Shown here: positions 9,262 through 17,651 of the stretch, in pieces
How the letters are laid out: the number at the start of each line of letters is the position of its first letter
Numbering within the stretch: the first letter of the stretch is position 1
The notes under the pieces: generated by a model
The model's input: only the letters and a program-made list of their open reading frames with translations
Told to the model about the DNA's origin: nothing
Database searches by the model: none
Translations under genes and position numbers: made by a program
Origin: Gammaproteobacteria bacterium
GTDB taxonomy: Bacteria; Pseudomonadota; Gammaproteobacteria; Pseudomonadales; IMCC2047
Assembly (NCBI GenBank): GCA_021773395.1
Contig: JAJFKB010000026.1
Coordinates: forward strand, 1 to 44,852
DNA: 44,852 nucleotides
Reading direction: 5' to 3'

Positions 9262-9681
9262 ATGCTCTGGGTTAAGGCTTTTCATATTATCTTTGTCATC
9301 TGCTGGTTTGCCGGTATTTTTTATCTGCCGCGACTTTTTGTTAACCATGCCATGACCGATCACCTGGAGACCAAAAAGCAGCTGGCACTTATGGAATACA
9401 AACTATACCGCTTCATTAGCCCACTAGCCTGGCTCGCTGTCGCTTTTGGAATCTGGCTCAGCTATCTGAATTGGGACTTCTATAAAACAGAAGCCTGGTT
9501 CCATATTAAGCTATTACTCGTTCTGCCATTAATCGCTTATCACATGGCCTGCGGTTACTTCATGCGCCAGTTCCAGAATGACCTGAACAGCAAAACTCAT
9601 ATCTTCTTTCGCTGGTTTAATGAAATCCCCGTGTTAATATTGTTCGCCGTAGTGATATTAGTAGTGGTGCGACCGCTTTAG
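9262..9681 (+). CDS. hemJ: HemJ-like protoporphyrinogen oxidase
   Basis: 139-residue, four-helix membrane protein of the HemJ/UPF0093 family, which oxidises protoporphyrinogen IX to protoporphyrin IX in haem synthesis. The N-terminal signature WVKAFHIIFVICWFAGIFYL (3-22), with His8, is characteristic, followed by PRLFVNHA. The length matches the family. It begins 11 bases after the CLC stop and lies 42 bases ahead of hemL, so two tetrapyrrole genes are side by side on one strand. Confidence 0.88.
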   Translation: MLWVKAFHIIFVICWFAGIFYLPRLFVNHAMTDHLETKKQLALMEYKLYRFISPLAWLAVAFGIWLSYLNWDFYKTEAWFHIKLLLVLPLIAYHMACGYFMRQFQNDLNSKTHIFFRWFNEIPVLILFAVVILVVVRPL

Positions 9682-9722
9682 CATTCCTCACTTTTCAAAT
9701 TATTTCCCATTGAAGACACAAC

Positions 9723-11006
9723 ATGACTCTATCAGAACAGCTTTTCCAACAGGCCCAACAACATATTCCAGGTGGTGTTAACTCACCCGTTCGTGCATTT
9801 AAAGCCGTAGGCGGCACCCCGATCTTCATCGACCATGCAGATGGCGCCTATTTTTATGATCCGGACGGCAAACGCTATATTGATTATGTGCTTTCCTGGG
9901 GACCCATGATTCTGGGCCACAACCACCCCGCCATTCGTCAGGCCGTCATCGACAAGGCAAGCCAGGGCCTCAGCTTTGGTGCACCCACCGCCATCGAAAC
10001 CGAACTGGCCGATCGTATTTGCGACATTATGCCCAATATGGATCTGGTGCGTTTCGTGAACTCCGGCACAGAAGCCACCATGAGCGCGATACGCCTGGCA
10101 CGGGGTCACACTGGCCGCGACAAAATTGTTAAGTTCGAAGGCTGCTATCACGGCCACTCTGACTCATTGCTGGTGAAAGCAGGTTCCGGTGCTCTTACAC
10201 TGGGCATCCCCACCTCTCCCGGAGTACCCGCCGCTCTGGCAGAACACACTATCACCCTGACCTACAACGACATCGAAAATGTCGAGCAAGCCTTTAAAGA
10301 AGTCGGCGAACAGATCGCCTGCATCATCGTCGAACCGGTCGCAGGTAACATGAACTGCATTCCACCAGTTCCCGGCTTTCTGGAAGGATTACGCTCCGTT
10401 TGCAATCAATACGGCACGGTGCTGATTCTCGACGAAGTGATGACCGGTTTCCGTTTGGGCCTGCAGGGTGCACAGGGTTATTACGGCATCGACGCTGACC
10501 TCACCACTCTCGGCAAAGTGATTGGTGGCGGCATGCCAGTCGGCGCTTTCGGTGGTAAACGGGAAATTATGGAAAAGATCGCGCCGCTTGGACCGGTATA
10601 CCAGGCCGGTACGCTGTCCGGCAACCCCATCGCAATGGCCGCCGGATTGGCAGCGATGAGTGAAATCAGCAAACCCGGCTTTTACGAACCTCTGTTTGCC
10701 AAGACAACCGCTCTGATGGAAGGCATGGAAAAGGCCGCCCGCGAAACAGGTATCCCCTTCACAACCAACCATGTCGGCACCATGTTTGGCGGTTTCTTCA
10801 CCGAAGAATCACGTATCAGTAACTACCAGCAAGTGATGGCCTGCGACACCGAACGCTTTAACAAATTTTTCCACGGCATGCTAGATGCGGGCGTCTATCT
10901 GGCCCCAGCGTCCTACGAGGCAGGATTTATGTCAGCGGCGCATACCGATGAAGATATTCAAGAGACAGTTGATGCGGCAAAAAAGGTGATGATGACTTTG
11001 AGCTGA
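9723..11006 (+). CDS. hemL: Glutamate-1-semialdehyde 2,1-aminomutase
   Basis: PLP-dependent aminomutase making 5-aminolevulinate, the first committed tetrapyrrole precursor, in the C5 pathway. Family motifs include [13 protein letters not shown] near the N-terminus, [28 protein letters not shown], the LDEVMTGFR aspartate region and the PLP-lysine motif [18 protein letters not shown] (Lys about 265). The length of 427 residues is usual. Two hairpins follow the stop. Confidence 0.98.
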   Translation: MTLSEQLFQQAQQHIPGGVNSPVRAFKAVGGTPIFIDHADGAYFYDPDGKRYIDYVLSWGPMILGHNHPAIRQAVIDKASQGLSFGAPTAIETELADRICDIMPNMDLVRFVNSGTEATMSAIRLARGHTGRDKIVKFEGCYHGHSDSLLVKAGSGALTLGIPTSPGVPAALAEHTITLTYNDIENVEQAFKEVGEQIACIIVEPVAGNMNCIPPVPGFLEGLRSVCNQYGTVLILDEVMTGFRLGLQGAQGYYGIDADLTTLGKVIGGGMPVGAFGGKREIMEKIAPLGPVYQAGTLSGNPIAMAAGLAAMSEISKPGFYEPLFAKTTALMEGMEKAARETGIPFTTNHVGTMFGGFFTEESRISNYQQVMACDTERFNKFFHGMLDAGVYLAPASYEAGFMSAAHTDEDIQETVDAAKKVMMTLS

Positions 11007-11017
11007 AGATGCATTTC

Positions 11018-11039
11018 GAGCCGCAATTATGAGCGGCTC
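11018..11039. repeat. Hairpin after hemL
   Basis: Perfect 7-base inverted repeat GAGCCGC/GCGGCTC with an 8-base loop, 11 bases after the hemL stop. No U-tract follows, so it is more likely an mRNA 3'-end stabiliser than a terminator by itself. Confidence 0.5.
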
Positions 11040-11063
11040 CGGCACCCGAAATCCTAGAACAAT

Positions 11064-11083
11064 AACCCGCTCAGAAGCGGGTT
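11064..11083. terminator. Terminator-like hairpin between convergent genes
   Basis: Perfect 8-base stem AACCCGCT/AGCGGGTT with a 4-base loop, then TTTAAAAAACC. It lies between hemL (+) and the PEP-CTERM gene (-), and the symmetric stem could serve both strands. The U-tract is short on either strand, so confidence is moderate. Confidence 0.55.
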
Positions 11084-11105
11084 TAAAAAACCTTACTTGA
11101 GCATA

Positions 11106-11717
11106 TTAAGATGTTTTCTTCCTTCTTAGAAAACCCAAACTGGCAAGACCAAGTCCCAGCAAAGCAATTGTAGTAGGTGCAGGTACAGTAGGTGGGCAAG
11201 TCTGACCGGGAATGCACTCTTCATTTGCTTCAAAATTGATATTATCAAATGTTAACTGTGATGAATCCGCATACTGGATAGTAAAAGAAGTGATTGAAGT
11301 AAAAGTAGATCCGAAAGCCTGCGTACCAAACACAGTTGCCAGCAAATTGACTATTGCCCCATTTGAACCAATGATATCCACGCTACCAAATTTGCTCCAA
11401 GTTGGACCAGTGCCCACAGGATCTTCAACATCAATGCTTGCCAAATCAAATGTTCCAGCGGAAACTAGGGAGAAGGTGTATGAAGCGCCATCATTGTCTA
11501 AAATCTCTCGCTCCCCAGATACCGCGCCATCACCCGACTGCCAATCTGCAATTCTATCGAAGCCTGTACTTGTAGTGGCTATTGTCATTCCTGCTTCAAT
11601 GTAGCCATTGGCAGCTAGCCCAAGTCCATCACCGAAATTGATAAGCGTAGCATTTGACACGCTTGTGATCATTGCAAAAGTCATTGCTGATATTATGGTT
11701 GCGGTTTTCTTTGCCAT
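11106..11717 (-). CDS. PEP-CTERM sorting domain protein
   Basis: 203-residue secreted protein with an N-terminal signal peptide (about 1-23, ending SNA) and a C-terminal PEP-CTERM signal: VPAPTTIALLGLGLASLGFL followed by RRKKTS. Such proteins are processed by an exosortase and usually associate with exopolysaccharide or biofilm matrix; no exosortase gene is in this window. The middle is low in cysteine and rich in Ser/Thr/Gly/Asp, resembling a beta-sandwich. Two cysteines lie in a short CIPGQTC linker before the signal. The gene stands alone, with about 260 bases upstream before the next gene. Confidence 0.88.
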   Translation of the reverse strand: MAKKTATIISAMTFAMITSVSNATLINFGDGLGLAANGYIEAGMTIATTSTGFDRIADWQSGDGAVSGEREILDNDGASYTFSLVSAGTFDLASIDVEDPVGTGPTWSKFGSVDIIGSNGAIVNLLATVFGTQAFGSTFTSITSFTIQYADSSQLTFDNINFEANEECIPGQTCPPTVPAPTTIALLGLGLASLGFLRRKKTS

Positions 11718-11976
11718 TTTATTATCTCGCTTTGATAGATTAACATTTGTAGAGACTGATCGTTATATAAGCAATATTTATACCACCAAATAAAATCAAC
11801 CACTTACACATATAACGGCATCTATCCTGCAAAAAAACCTGACAATTTATAGGGTTTTACCTGTACGTGAGAATTACCCTCAATAAAGCTCATGAAAGTT
11901 ATTTATTGCCCTGAATAGGCTAGATTGTCGCTGGGGCCATAGCGCAAGTGGCTACAGCCCCTGACAAATATCCTGT

Positions 11977-12549
11977 CTATTTCATCAACTGGTCGTTGAT
12001 CGCATAAATAACATCGATACTGAGGAGAAATACTACCAGGGGAACAAACTTGTTGAGCGTTGCCACCAGCGCGGGCGGGTTTGCTTTAGTGTATTCGCTG
12101 GAAGTATGCAGTGCTGCGGCAAACTTTGTTAACCACAGGTAAACAACGGTAGCGCCCAATCCATTTAACAGCCATGCGAGAACCACATCTTTCGCCCAGT
12201 AATCCTGCTGATACACAAAAATCATCACTGCCATGGGGGGTTCCAGGAACAACAACCCTTTATCGATATCAGAAAGCAAACCTGTGTCGTTGGGGTTGGG
12301 TGTAAGAAAAGCATAGGAAATCCCAAGGTACAACCAGAAAAATGAGAAGATGGCTAACACGCAGGCAGACGTTGTGTGTCCGGCCTGAATCGCCAGCACT
12401 AAACAGATACAGTGCGGCAGCGCACCGACCAGCAGTAGCAACAGCCCACCAATTCTTGGCGGGAGCATTTTCAATGACAAACCGATAAAGATCCCACACA
12501 CCAGATAAATGCTCGTTAGAGCTAAAAGGACGACGTTAATTTGATGCAT
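11977..12549 (-). CDS. Multi-pass membrane protein, unknown function
   Basis: I do not recognise a family. The 190-residue product has about six hydrophobic helices (roughly 6-27, 34-60, 66-90, 103-120, 127-147, 168-185) with short polar loops, some histidines and few charged residues, so it could be a small channel or transporter. ATG 12549 is chosen because GGGAG lies nine bases upstream; a longer TTG start at 12567 would include that site in the coding region. It is on the same strand as the PEP-CTERM gene but 259 bases from it. A perfect ANR/FNR-type palindrome lies about 195 bases upstream. Confidence 0.65.
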   Translation of the reverse strand: MHQINVVLLALTSIYLVCGIFIGLSLKMLPPRIGGLLLLLVGALPHCICLVLAIQAGHTTSACVLAIFSFFWLYLGISYAFLTPNPNDTGLLSDIDKGLLFLEPPMAVMIFVYQQDYWAKDVVLAWLLNGLGATVVYLWLTKFAAALHTSSEYTKANPPALVATLNKFVPLVVFLLSIDVIYAINDQLMK

Positions 12550-12743
12550 TAATATAATCTCCCGCAAATGATTCGTTATAGTTATTGATATTCAGCTTAC
12601 CGATAGACAGACCAAAATACCCTCTGCACACCCCTATCAAATGCACATAGTCTGAAAACGCCATGGAAGCCTGATTACTCAACGAAGAATATGTATATCC
12701 AGGACAAATATCTAGCAAAAGATTCTTATGGGCGAACAATCAC

Positions 12744-12757
12744 TTGATTTTAATCAA
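12744..12757. promoter_or_regulatory. ANR/FNR-type binding site
   Basis: TTGATTTTAATCAA is a perfect match to the FNR/ANR consensus TTGAT-N4-ATCAA. These oxygen-sensing regulators usually activate from a site centred about 41.5 bases upstream of the transcription start. It lies 195 bases from the start of the minus-strand membrane protein gene and 455 bases from the plus-strand IPTL-CTERM gene. I see no perfect -10 at the right distance on either strand, so the target is unclear. Confidence 0.55.
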
Positions 12758-13046
12758 TTTTGTTTAGGATTGATGGATATCCGAGTCGGCTCTGAACATC
12801 TGGGCAGCACTAGGCTCAGAGTGTTGAAACCCTGAGCGGTTGTTTTCCAGCGGGTAGCTATAACACTAATCCTACACAACCCAATATTCGAATGCATGAC
12901 CTGGTGCAGGATACCTCTCTACTTGGGATTGAAATTTCAACGCTATTTCTGGTGTTTTCGGTCTTTCACTCCAACTATGCCAGGTAAACCAAGGCTCAAA
13001 ATCAAATACCACCCAATACCTGTGAAATGCCGGGTTTTAGTTTTCG

Positions 13047-13059
13047 ATTTGTGGGTGTC
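13047..13059 (+). repeat. 13-base inverted repeat, left copy
   Basis: ATTTGTGGGTGTC; its exact reverse complement is at 14515-14527. The two copies bracket the IPTL-CTERM gene about 1.48 kb apart. No target-site duplication is visible outside them. This could be an old mobile-element boundary or chance. Confidence 0.45.
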
Positions 13060-13211
13060 TATTTTCTTATTCTTCCTGTTGATGTCCCCCCATCTAGGGC
13101 AGTCCCATTATTTTTGTTGTTTTTCCTTTACTCCCGTCATGAAAGCTTGCGTTTTCCGGTACGTCGTGGTAGTAACTAGGTTAGCGGGAGCCACTGTAGG
13201 AGTCACTACTT

Positions 13212-14426
13212 ATGGATGTGCTAAAAACTTTTTCGGTAACTCGCATTGTCGGACTTGTTGTTTCGACTTGCATCGCGCTGTATTCCTCTGCCCTACATGC
13301 ACAGACGTGCAGTACCGGCGGAGCGTTGGTGACGCTGTCCACCCAGGCACAGGTTAACACTTTCCAGACCGATTACGGCCCCTGTCACGCGTTGGCAGAT
13401 GACCTGACCATTTCCGGTGCCGACGTGACCGACCTCAGCCCACTCGGGCTGACCACGGCGGCAGTCAATACAACGCTGAAAATTGAGAGTAATACCGCGT
13501 TGGCTAATCTTGATGGCTTGGGGCTGACCAGTGTTTCCTGGCTTGAAGTCAACAACAACCCAGTGTTAACCAGTATTGATGGCCTTTCGTCGATCACCAA
13601 CGCCAGTGGCCCGATTTTTATTCAGGGTAACGCCATACTAACTAATGTGGATGGCTTGTCTGGTCTATCTAGCGTTGGCGGTGCGCTCTGGATACAGAAC
13701 AATGCCAGTTTAACCGACTTGAGCGGCGTCTCCGGCGTAACCAGCACCGGTGGCAGTTTGGTGCTCTGGGATAACGACGCACTGACGACCTTGGATGACC
13801 TTTCCAGTCTGGCCTCGGTAAATGGCATGACAATTATGGACAACGATGCTCTGACCAGTATTAATGGCCTTTCAAATCTGGGACCTACAACTGGTTCCGT
13901 CAACATTCGGAGCAACCCCAACTTGGCCAGTTTGCAGGGCCTGTCCGGCATGTCCAGTGTTGGCGGCATCGTCATCCACAGTAATGGATCACTCACTGAT
14001 CTCGATGGCCTCTCAGCTCTGACCAACGTCGGTAATATAACGTCACTAGCAATATTATATAATACCGGGTTGACGGACATCACCGGCCTGGCCAATGTCG
14101 AGGGTGTTGGCTTTCGCTTGGACGTAACGGGTAATACAGCGCTCAGCGATTGCTCTATTCTTGAGCGCCTACTTGATCAGGTAGATGACTTCGACGCAGG
14201 CCCTGGTCCCAACGCTGACGGAATACCTGATGTGGCCGATGATGTATCCATTAGTGGTAACATGACGGGCTGCAACTCACTCGATGACATTGTTGGATCC
14301 AGTCCTCCGCCACCGGGCTCGAGCGGTGGATCTTCCGCTGGCATTCCCGCGTTGGGCACCTACGCATTATTAATACTTATGTTGCTTTTACTAACCACAG
14401 GGGTACTCAGTTCTCGAAGACGATAG
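13212..14426 (+). CDS. Leucine-rich-repeat protein with IPTL-CTERM sorting signal
   Basis: 404-residue exported surface protein. It has a signal peptide (about 1-30, ending ALHA), then about nine repeats of roughly 23-25 residues built on L-x-S/D-I/L-D/x-GLS-x-L with N-N-x-x-L turns (about 90-320), similar to receptor-L/LRR proteins. A Ser/Pro/Gly linker (SSPPPPGSSGGSSAG) precedes an IPTL-CTERM-type tail: IPALGTYALLILMLLLL, then SSRRR. The tail has the motif, helix and basic end expected for CTERM sorting, though the processing enzyme of this class is not settled. GGAG lies upstream of the ATG. A 13-base inverted repeat brackets the gene. The surface ligand is unknown. Confidence 0.85.
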   Translation: MDVLKTFSVTRIVGLVVSTCIALYSSALHAQTCSTGGALVTLSTQAQVNTFQTDYGPCHALADDLTISGADVTDLSPLGLTTAAVNTTLKIESNTALANLDGLGLTSVSWLEVNNNPVLTSIDGLSSITNASGPIFIQGNAILTNVDGLSGLSSVGGALWIQNNASLTDLSGVSGVTSTGGSLVLWDNDALTTLDDLSSLASVNGMTIMDNDALTSINGLSNLGPTTGSVNIRSNPNLASLQGLSGMSSVGGIVIHSNGSLTDLDGLSALTNVGNITSLAILYNTGLTDITGLANVEGVGFRLDVTGNTALSDCSILERLLDQVDDFDAGPGPNADGIPDVADDVSISGNMTGCNSLDDIVGSSPPPPGSSGGSSAGIPALGTYALLILMLLLLTTGVLSSRRR

Positions 14427-14514
14427 GTCAAAACTCCCGGAGTACCATTCGAGGCACTAGATCGCCAGCTATTTGCCCGCGCCCTGCCAAATGTGCGAGA
14501 AGAGCCCAATTCTG

Positions 14515-14527
14515 GACACCCACAAAT
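14515..14527 (-). repeat. 13-base inverted repeat, right copy
   Basis: Reverse complement of the sequence at 13047-13059. It sits between the IPTL-CTERM gene and the convergent sortase gene, eight bases before the sortase stop. The adjoining inward sequence (GTCCAGAATTGGG on the minus strand) is not shared with the left copy. Confidence 0.45.
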
Positions 14528-14535
14528 TAAATTAC

Positions 14536-15165
14536 CTAATACCCACCATACAACCCCCCTCTTTTCGCAACGAATGCCACTCTAGCAACTGTAACGGGCA
14601 GAACAGGCTCCGCGATCACCACAAAGCGCCATTGGCCGCCTAAAACGGCGCTGTTAAAGGGCCAGCAGGTTGCGAGCAACAGTTTATGAGTGTTATCGGA
14701 TTGCAGGTATAAATCATGCGCATTCACGACCCGGGTGTCGGTGACTCTATAAGCTAAATGCTCACCGGATATTGAGTCGACCCGCACCTGGTCGCCTACC
14801 CGCAGATTGCGCATAAATCGAAAATGCGTATCCCTGTGACCGCTGATTAACATGACTCCCTCTGTGCCAGGCATAACACTTTCGCTGGCAAGCCCCGGTC
14901 CAAAGGCAAGCGCCTGCCCGTGATTACCCTCCAGCACAATTTGATCGATACCCAAGCGTGGCACCTGTAATCGTGCAACAGGATGAGTATCGGCCCAGGG
15001 CCAAGGCTTTTCTATTAGACCGGATTGCTGACCGCGCAACCAGGCCTGCTGCAAAAGCTGCTGTGCCACTAGCGCTTTAACGTGAATCCAGCTCCCCTGG
15101 GCCACTTGCGTGGCACCCAACAGAAGCAATACGCCAATGATCCAATTTCGCCATCTAAGAGCCAT
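14536..15165 (-). CDS. Sortase, marine proteobacterial dedicated type
   Basis: Membrane-anchored cysteine transpeptidase, 209 residues. It has an N-terminal helix (about 9-23) and the sortase core with LEGNHGQALAFGPG, the catalytic His110 in SGHRDTHF, Cys167 in LATCWPF and Arg180 in GGQWRFVV. All catalytic residues are present. The chosen ATG at 15165 overlaps the end of the target gene by 11 bases, typical of coupled translation; longer in-frame starts lie inside that gene. Its evident substrate is the neighbouring LPQTA protein, the one-sortase/one-target arrangement known in marine proteobacteria. Confidence 0.93.
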   Translation of the reverse strand: MALRWRNWIIGVLLLLGATQVAQGSWIHVKALVAQQLLQQAWLRGQQSGLIEKPWPWADTHPVARLQVPRLGIDQIVLEGNHGQALAFGPGLASESVMPGTEGVMLISGHRDTHFRFMRNLRVGDQVRVDSISGEHLAYRVTDTRVVNAHDLYLQSDNTHKLLLATCWPFNSAVLGGQWRFVVIAEPVLPVTVARVAFVAKRGGLYGGY

Positions 15166-17272
15166 AGCGCACCCGGTGCCTTCCATGCCAGCGACAGTAT
15201 AGATAGACCAATAGCGCCACAACCCAAACAAACAACCCTTTAATAAAACTCAGCTGTGCCGCTGTGGCCGTCTGCGGCAAACCAATTTTTCCACCTTTAG
15301 GCAGGTTGTTTTTTAAGGCGTTACTGGACTGGGGTTCAGAGGGTCGTCGTACGGGTGTTTTATCCACTGCCACCAAACTGGTAAAGCGACTCACCAGATG
15401 ATGCTCAAGGGACAGGTCTACCACCGCCTGTTTAAGTGTTATCTTTTGCTGCTGTTCATAGCTGGCTCGATATCGGCCCATCAGCGCATCAGTTTTGCGA
15501 CGCGCCCACAACACATTGATCCCTTTTCGCTGCTCAACGTCCTCGAATTTGAGGGTTTGTGAAAAATCTGCGGTTTCACTGATACCAGACAATTGCAGTT
15601 TTTCAGGCAGCCCTTTGGTTTTAAACGCCAGCACAACTGGCTCGCCCTGATATAGATCTGGAATCTGGCGTGGATAAAATTCGGCATCAAACTGTTCGGG
15701 GATAGATAACTTCAAATCGGTCAAAATGGGAGATTCAAGCTTGCTGAATAGCTCTGTCATACGCTCCGCCACGATATTCATACTGCCGATATGGGTAAAG
15801 CTGCCACGCCCAGAATCCGCGGCCTTACTCATAAAATAGGAATTAGGTGAAGAGCCAATGCCAATCGTGAACAAGCGACTGTTGTCCAGTTTACGCTCAA
15901 TCAATTCAAACAGCTGATCCTCATTGCCGACAGCGCCATCAGTCAGAAAAACAATCTGGCGAAGGCGGTTTAGCTGGCCTCCGCTCATCCCTGCAAATCT
16001 TTGCGTTAACGCCGCATCTAAAGCCGGATACATCTCCGTGCCACCACCGGCACTGAGAGCCCTGACAAAACTGATCGCTCGAGCACGCATAGCCTTTGAG
16101 GCCGGTTGTACCGAATGGAACAGTGTCCGGGTATGAGAGCTAAACGCTATCAGGTTAAATCGATCCCTCGGCTGCAGGCGCTTAATCGCCATCTCCAAAG
16201 CCTGCTTGGCCTGACGAATCGATTCACCCCCCATAGAACCCGAGACATCTATGACGAATACCAGATCGCGCGGCAAGTCCGTGTCATCCGACACAGCAGA
16301 TGGCTGCATTTGCGGCGTCAACATCAACATCGAGTAATAGTTGCCCTGCCACTCCTGCGTATACAACGCGACATAAGGTTCGGTTGTCGATGCGGCGCGC
16401 CAGCGCAACACAAAATCACTGTCAGAGTCATGTCCGGTGCTATCCAGAACAATTCGATAACGATGCTCCTCACGCATTTCCCCTGACTGTTGTTTCACCC
16501 TGTGATTAAGACTTTCCAGACCTTCGATATCAAACCCTGGCAGTAGGTCTACTTCTATATTGATCGGATTGGTATTCTCTCCAATTCCGCTCATCATCGG
16601 CGTAATTTGCGATGCATCTGGAACCTGATCGGTGTTGGGTGTTGTGCCGGGGCCGGTAAACCGTGCCTGCCCCGCCGCGTCAATGAGACTTGCACCAGGA
16701 ATATAGCGAGGAGTAATGGTCATGGGAAAGCGCACACTGAATTCAGCATTATCGAGGTGAACCGGCTGCTGGTATTCAATCTCTACCCGCACTGTCTCAT
16801 TTGGGCCAATATTAGCTACCACAACGGTAAACATATTAGGCCGTTCCTGAGTTAACAGGGTTGCCCTTTTCCCCTCTCGTTTAGCCTTACTGTAAACGCG
16901 TTTGGCCTGCTCTTTTTCCTTAATTACCCCTTCGATAGTGCGCTTTCCGACACGCAGTCTCATGTGGTCAACGGCCGCATTTTCAGGTAACGGAAAAAGA
17001 TAAGTGCCCTCTACCCAATCGGAACCAGGGTTTTGGAAATGCTGAATAACTTTGGCCCGTACAATCACTCCGCTAACCTGTAATTGCACATCTGTATTCA
17101 ACAATGGCGCTAAAGATGCCTGCTGTGCGTTACGAATGAAAAGCGTCCCGCTTTTGATTTGGCTAAAATCTCGATTCCCCGCTACCTCCGGGTCGCTAAC
17201 GGCATGGGCACTAACGAACAAACTGAGTGCCCATGCCCATATCCAGAACCTCATTGGATTAGTACAGTTCAT
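15155..17272 (-). CDS. Sortase target protein with VIT and vWA domains
   Basis: 705-residue exported protein, the dedicated substrate of the adjacent sortase. It has a signal peptide (about 7-25), a VIT (inter-alpha-trypsin-like) domain (about 45-175), a von Willebrand A domain (about 335-510) with an intact metal-binding site DVSGSMGG (from Asp342) and FLTDGAVGN, and a C-terminal sorting signal: LPQTA (665-669), a membrane helix (about 677-695) and a basic tail. It would be cleaved at LPQT-A and held at the envelope, perhaps for adhesion or metal-dependent binding. It starts three bases after the small upstream ORF and overlaps the sortase gene. Confidence 0.93.
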   Translation of the reverse strand: MNCTNPMRFWIWAWALSLFVSAHAVSDPEVAGNRDFSQIKSGTLFIRNAQQASLAPLLNTDVQLQVSGVIVRAKVIQHFQNPGSDWVEGTYLFPLPENAAVDHMRLRVGKRTIEGVIKEKEQAKRVYSKAKREGKRATLLTQERPNMFTVVVANIGPNETVRVEIEYQQPVHLDNAEFSVRFPMTITPRYIPGASLIDAAGQARFTGPGTTPNTDQVPDASQITPMMSGIGENTNPINIEVDLLPGFDIEGLESLNHRVKQQSGEMREEHRYRIVLDSTGHDSDSDFVLRWRAASTTEPYVALYTQEWQGNYYSMLMLTPQMQPSAVSDDTDLPRDLVFVIDVSGSMGGESIRQAKQALEMAIKRLQPRDRFNLIAFSSHTRTLFHSVQPASKAMRARAISFVRALSAGGGTEMYPALDAALTQRFAGMSGGQLNRLRQIVFLTDGAVGNEDQLFELIERKLDNSRLFTIGIGSSPNSYFMSKAADSGRGSFTHIGSMNIVAERMTELFSKLESPILTDLKLSIPEQFDAEFYPRQIPDLYQGEPVVLAFKTKGLPEKLQLSGISETADFSQTLKFEDVEQRKGINVLWARRKTDALMGRYRASYEQQQKITLKQAVVDLSLEHHLVSRFTSLVAVDKTPVRRPSEPQSSNALKNNLPKGGKIGLPQTATAAQLSFIKGLFVWVVALLVYLYCRWHGRHRVRYGS

Positions 17273-17275
17273 CTG

Positions 17276-17491
17276 CTAATCTCCGGTTGTTTTATCAGCC
17301 GTTGAATAGGCTGCCTGCCTGGCACCATCAAACTGTCGACCGAGCGCTGCCGTCGATTTATCAGCACGCTGACGCAGGCAGCGGTATTTCCGGCTATAGG
17401 GGATCAACTTAAAGAGCAGTAGCGGATTTTGATAGAGCTGCTCGTCACTGACCGGTACAAATTCAAGCAAATGTTCAGGTATTATTTTCAT
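17276..17491 (-). CDS. Small protein of the sortase operon, unknown
   Basis: 71-residue ORF that I do not recognise. It is supported by a strong ribosome-binding site (GGAGAGG six bases before the ATG) and by its stop (TAG) lying only three bases before the target ATG, so it is probably the first gene of the ORF-target-sortase operon. The product has no signal peptide or membrane helix. The first third is acidic and hydrophobic (IPEHLLEFVPVSDEQLYQNP) and the middle is basic (YSRKYRCLRQRADK). Many dedicated sortase loci have an OmpA-like gene, PdsO; this ORF shows no resemblance to OmpA. It may be a translation leader, a chaperone-like factor or a remnant. Confidence 0.55.
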   Translation of the reverse strand: MKIIPEHLLEFVPVSDEQLYQNPLLLFKLIPYSRKYRCLRQRADKSTAALGRQFDGARQAAYSTADKTTGD

Positions 17492-17639
17492 AATCGCCTC
17501 TCCAGACTAGGTCAAGAATCAAACTAAAAAATCAATCTCAGGGATGATTAAAGCGATAAAGAATGGAGCGGCGCTTGAGAAATAATGGAGGAATAGTGGA
17601 AATCCGCAGATTGCCAGTAGCCGGTTGAGCGCAATTACC

Positions 17640-17645
17640 TATAAT
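17640..17645 (+). promoter_or_regulatory. Candidate -10 of the response-regulator gene
   Basis: TATAAT ends six bases before the ATG at 17652. A transcript from here would start at or next to the ATG, so it would be nearly leaderless. No ribosome-binding site sits before that ATG, which fits. The -35 region is poor. Confidence 0.4.
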
Positions 17646-17651
17646 AGCCTT

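Larger units (their letters stand above)
12550..13211. other. Gene-poor intergenic stretch with an ANR box and one arm of an inverted repeat
   Basis: 662 bases without a convincing gene. Open frames cross it (for example 12896-13357 +), but their composition looks random and they overlap the IPTL-CTERM gene out of frame. The stretch holds a perfect TTGAT-N4-ATCAA palindrome at 12744-12757 and the left copy of a 13-base inverted repeat at 13047-13059. The last 15 bases carry the GGAG ribosome-binding site of the IPTL-CTERM gene. Part of it may be remnant or transferred DNA. Confidence 0.5.

Noticed and set aside
11718-11860. Sigma-54 promoter (TGTCAGG...TTGCA) upstream of the PEP-CTERM gene
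   Set aside because: The spacing between the -24-like and -12-like parts is off by one and the GG is incomplete, so it does not meet the consensus.
12536-12664. Short minus-strand frame upstream of the membrane protein gene
   Set aside because: It overlaps the start of the better-supported gene and has no ribosome-binding site or recognisable product.
12896-13357. 153-codon plus-strand open frame
   Set aside because: Cys/Phe-rich random-looking composition, no ribosome-binding site, and it overlaps the clear IPTL-CTERM gene in another frame.
13385-14095. Antisense open frames inside the LRR gene
   Set aside because: They arise from the repetitive codon pattern of the plus-strand repeats and have no independent support.
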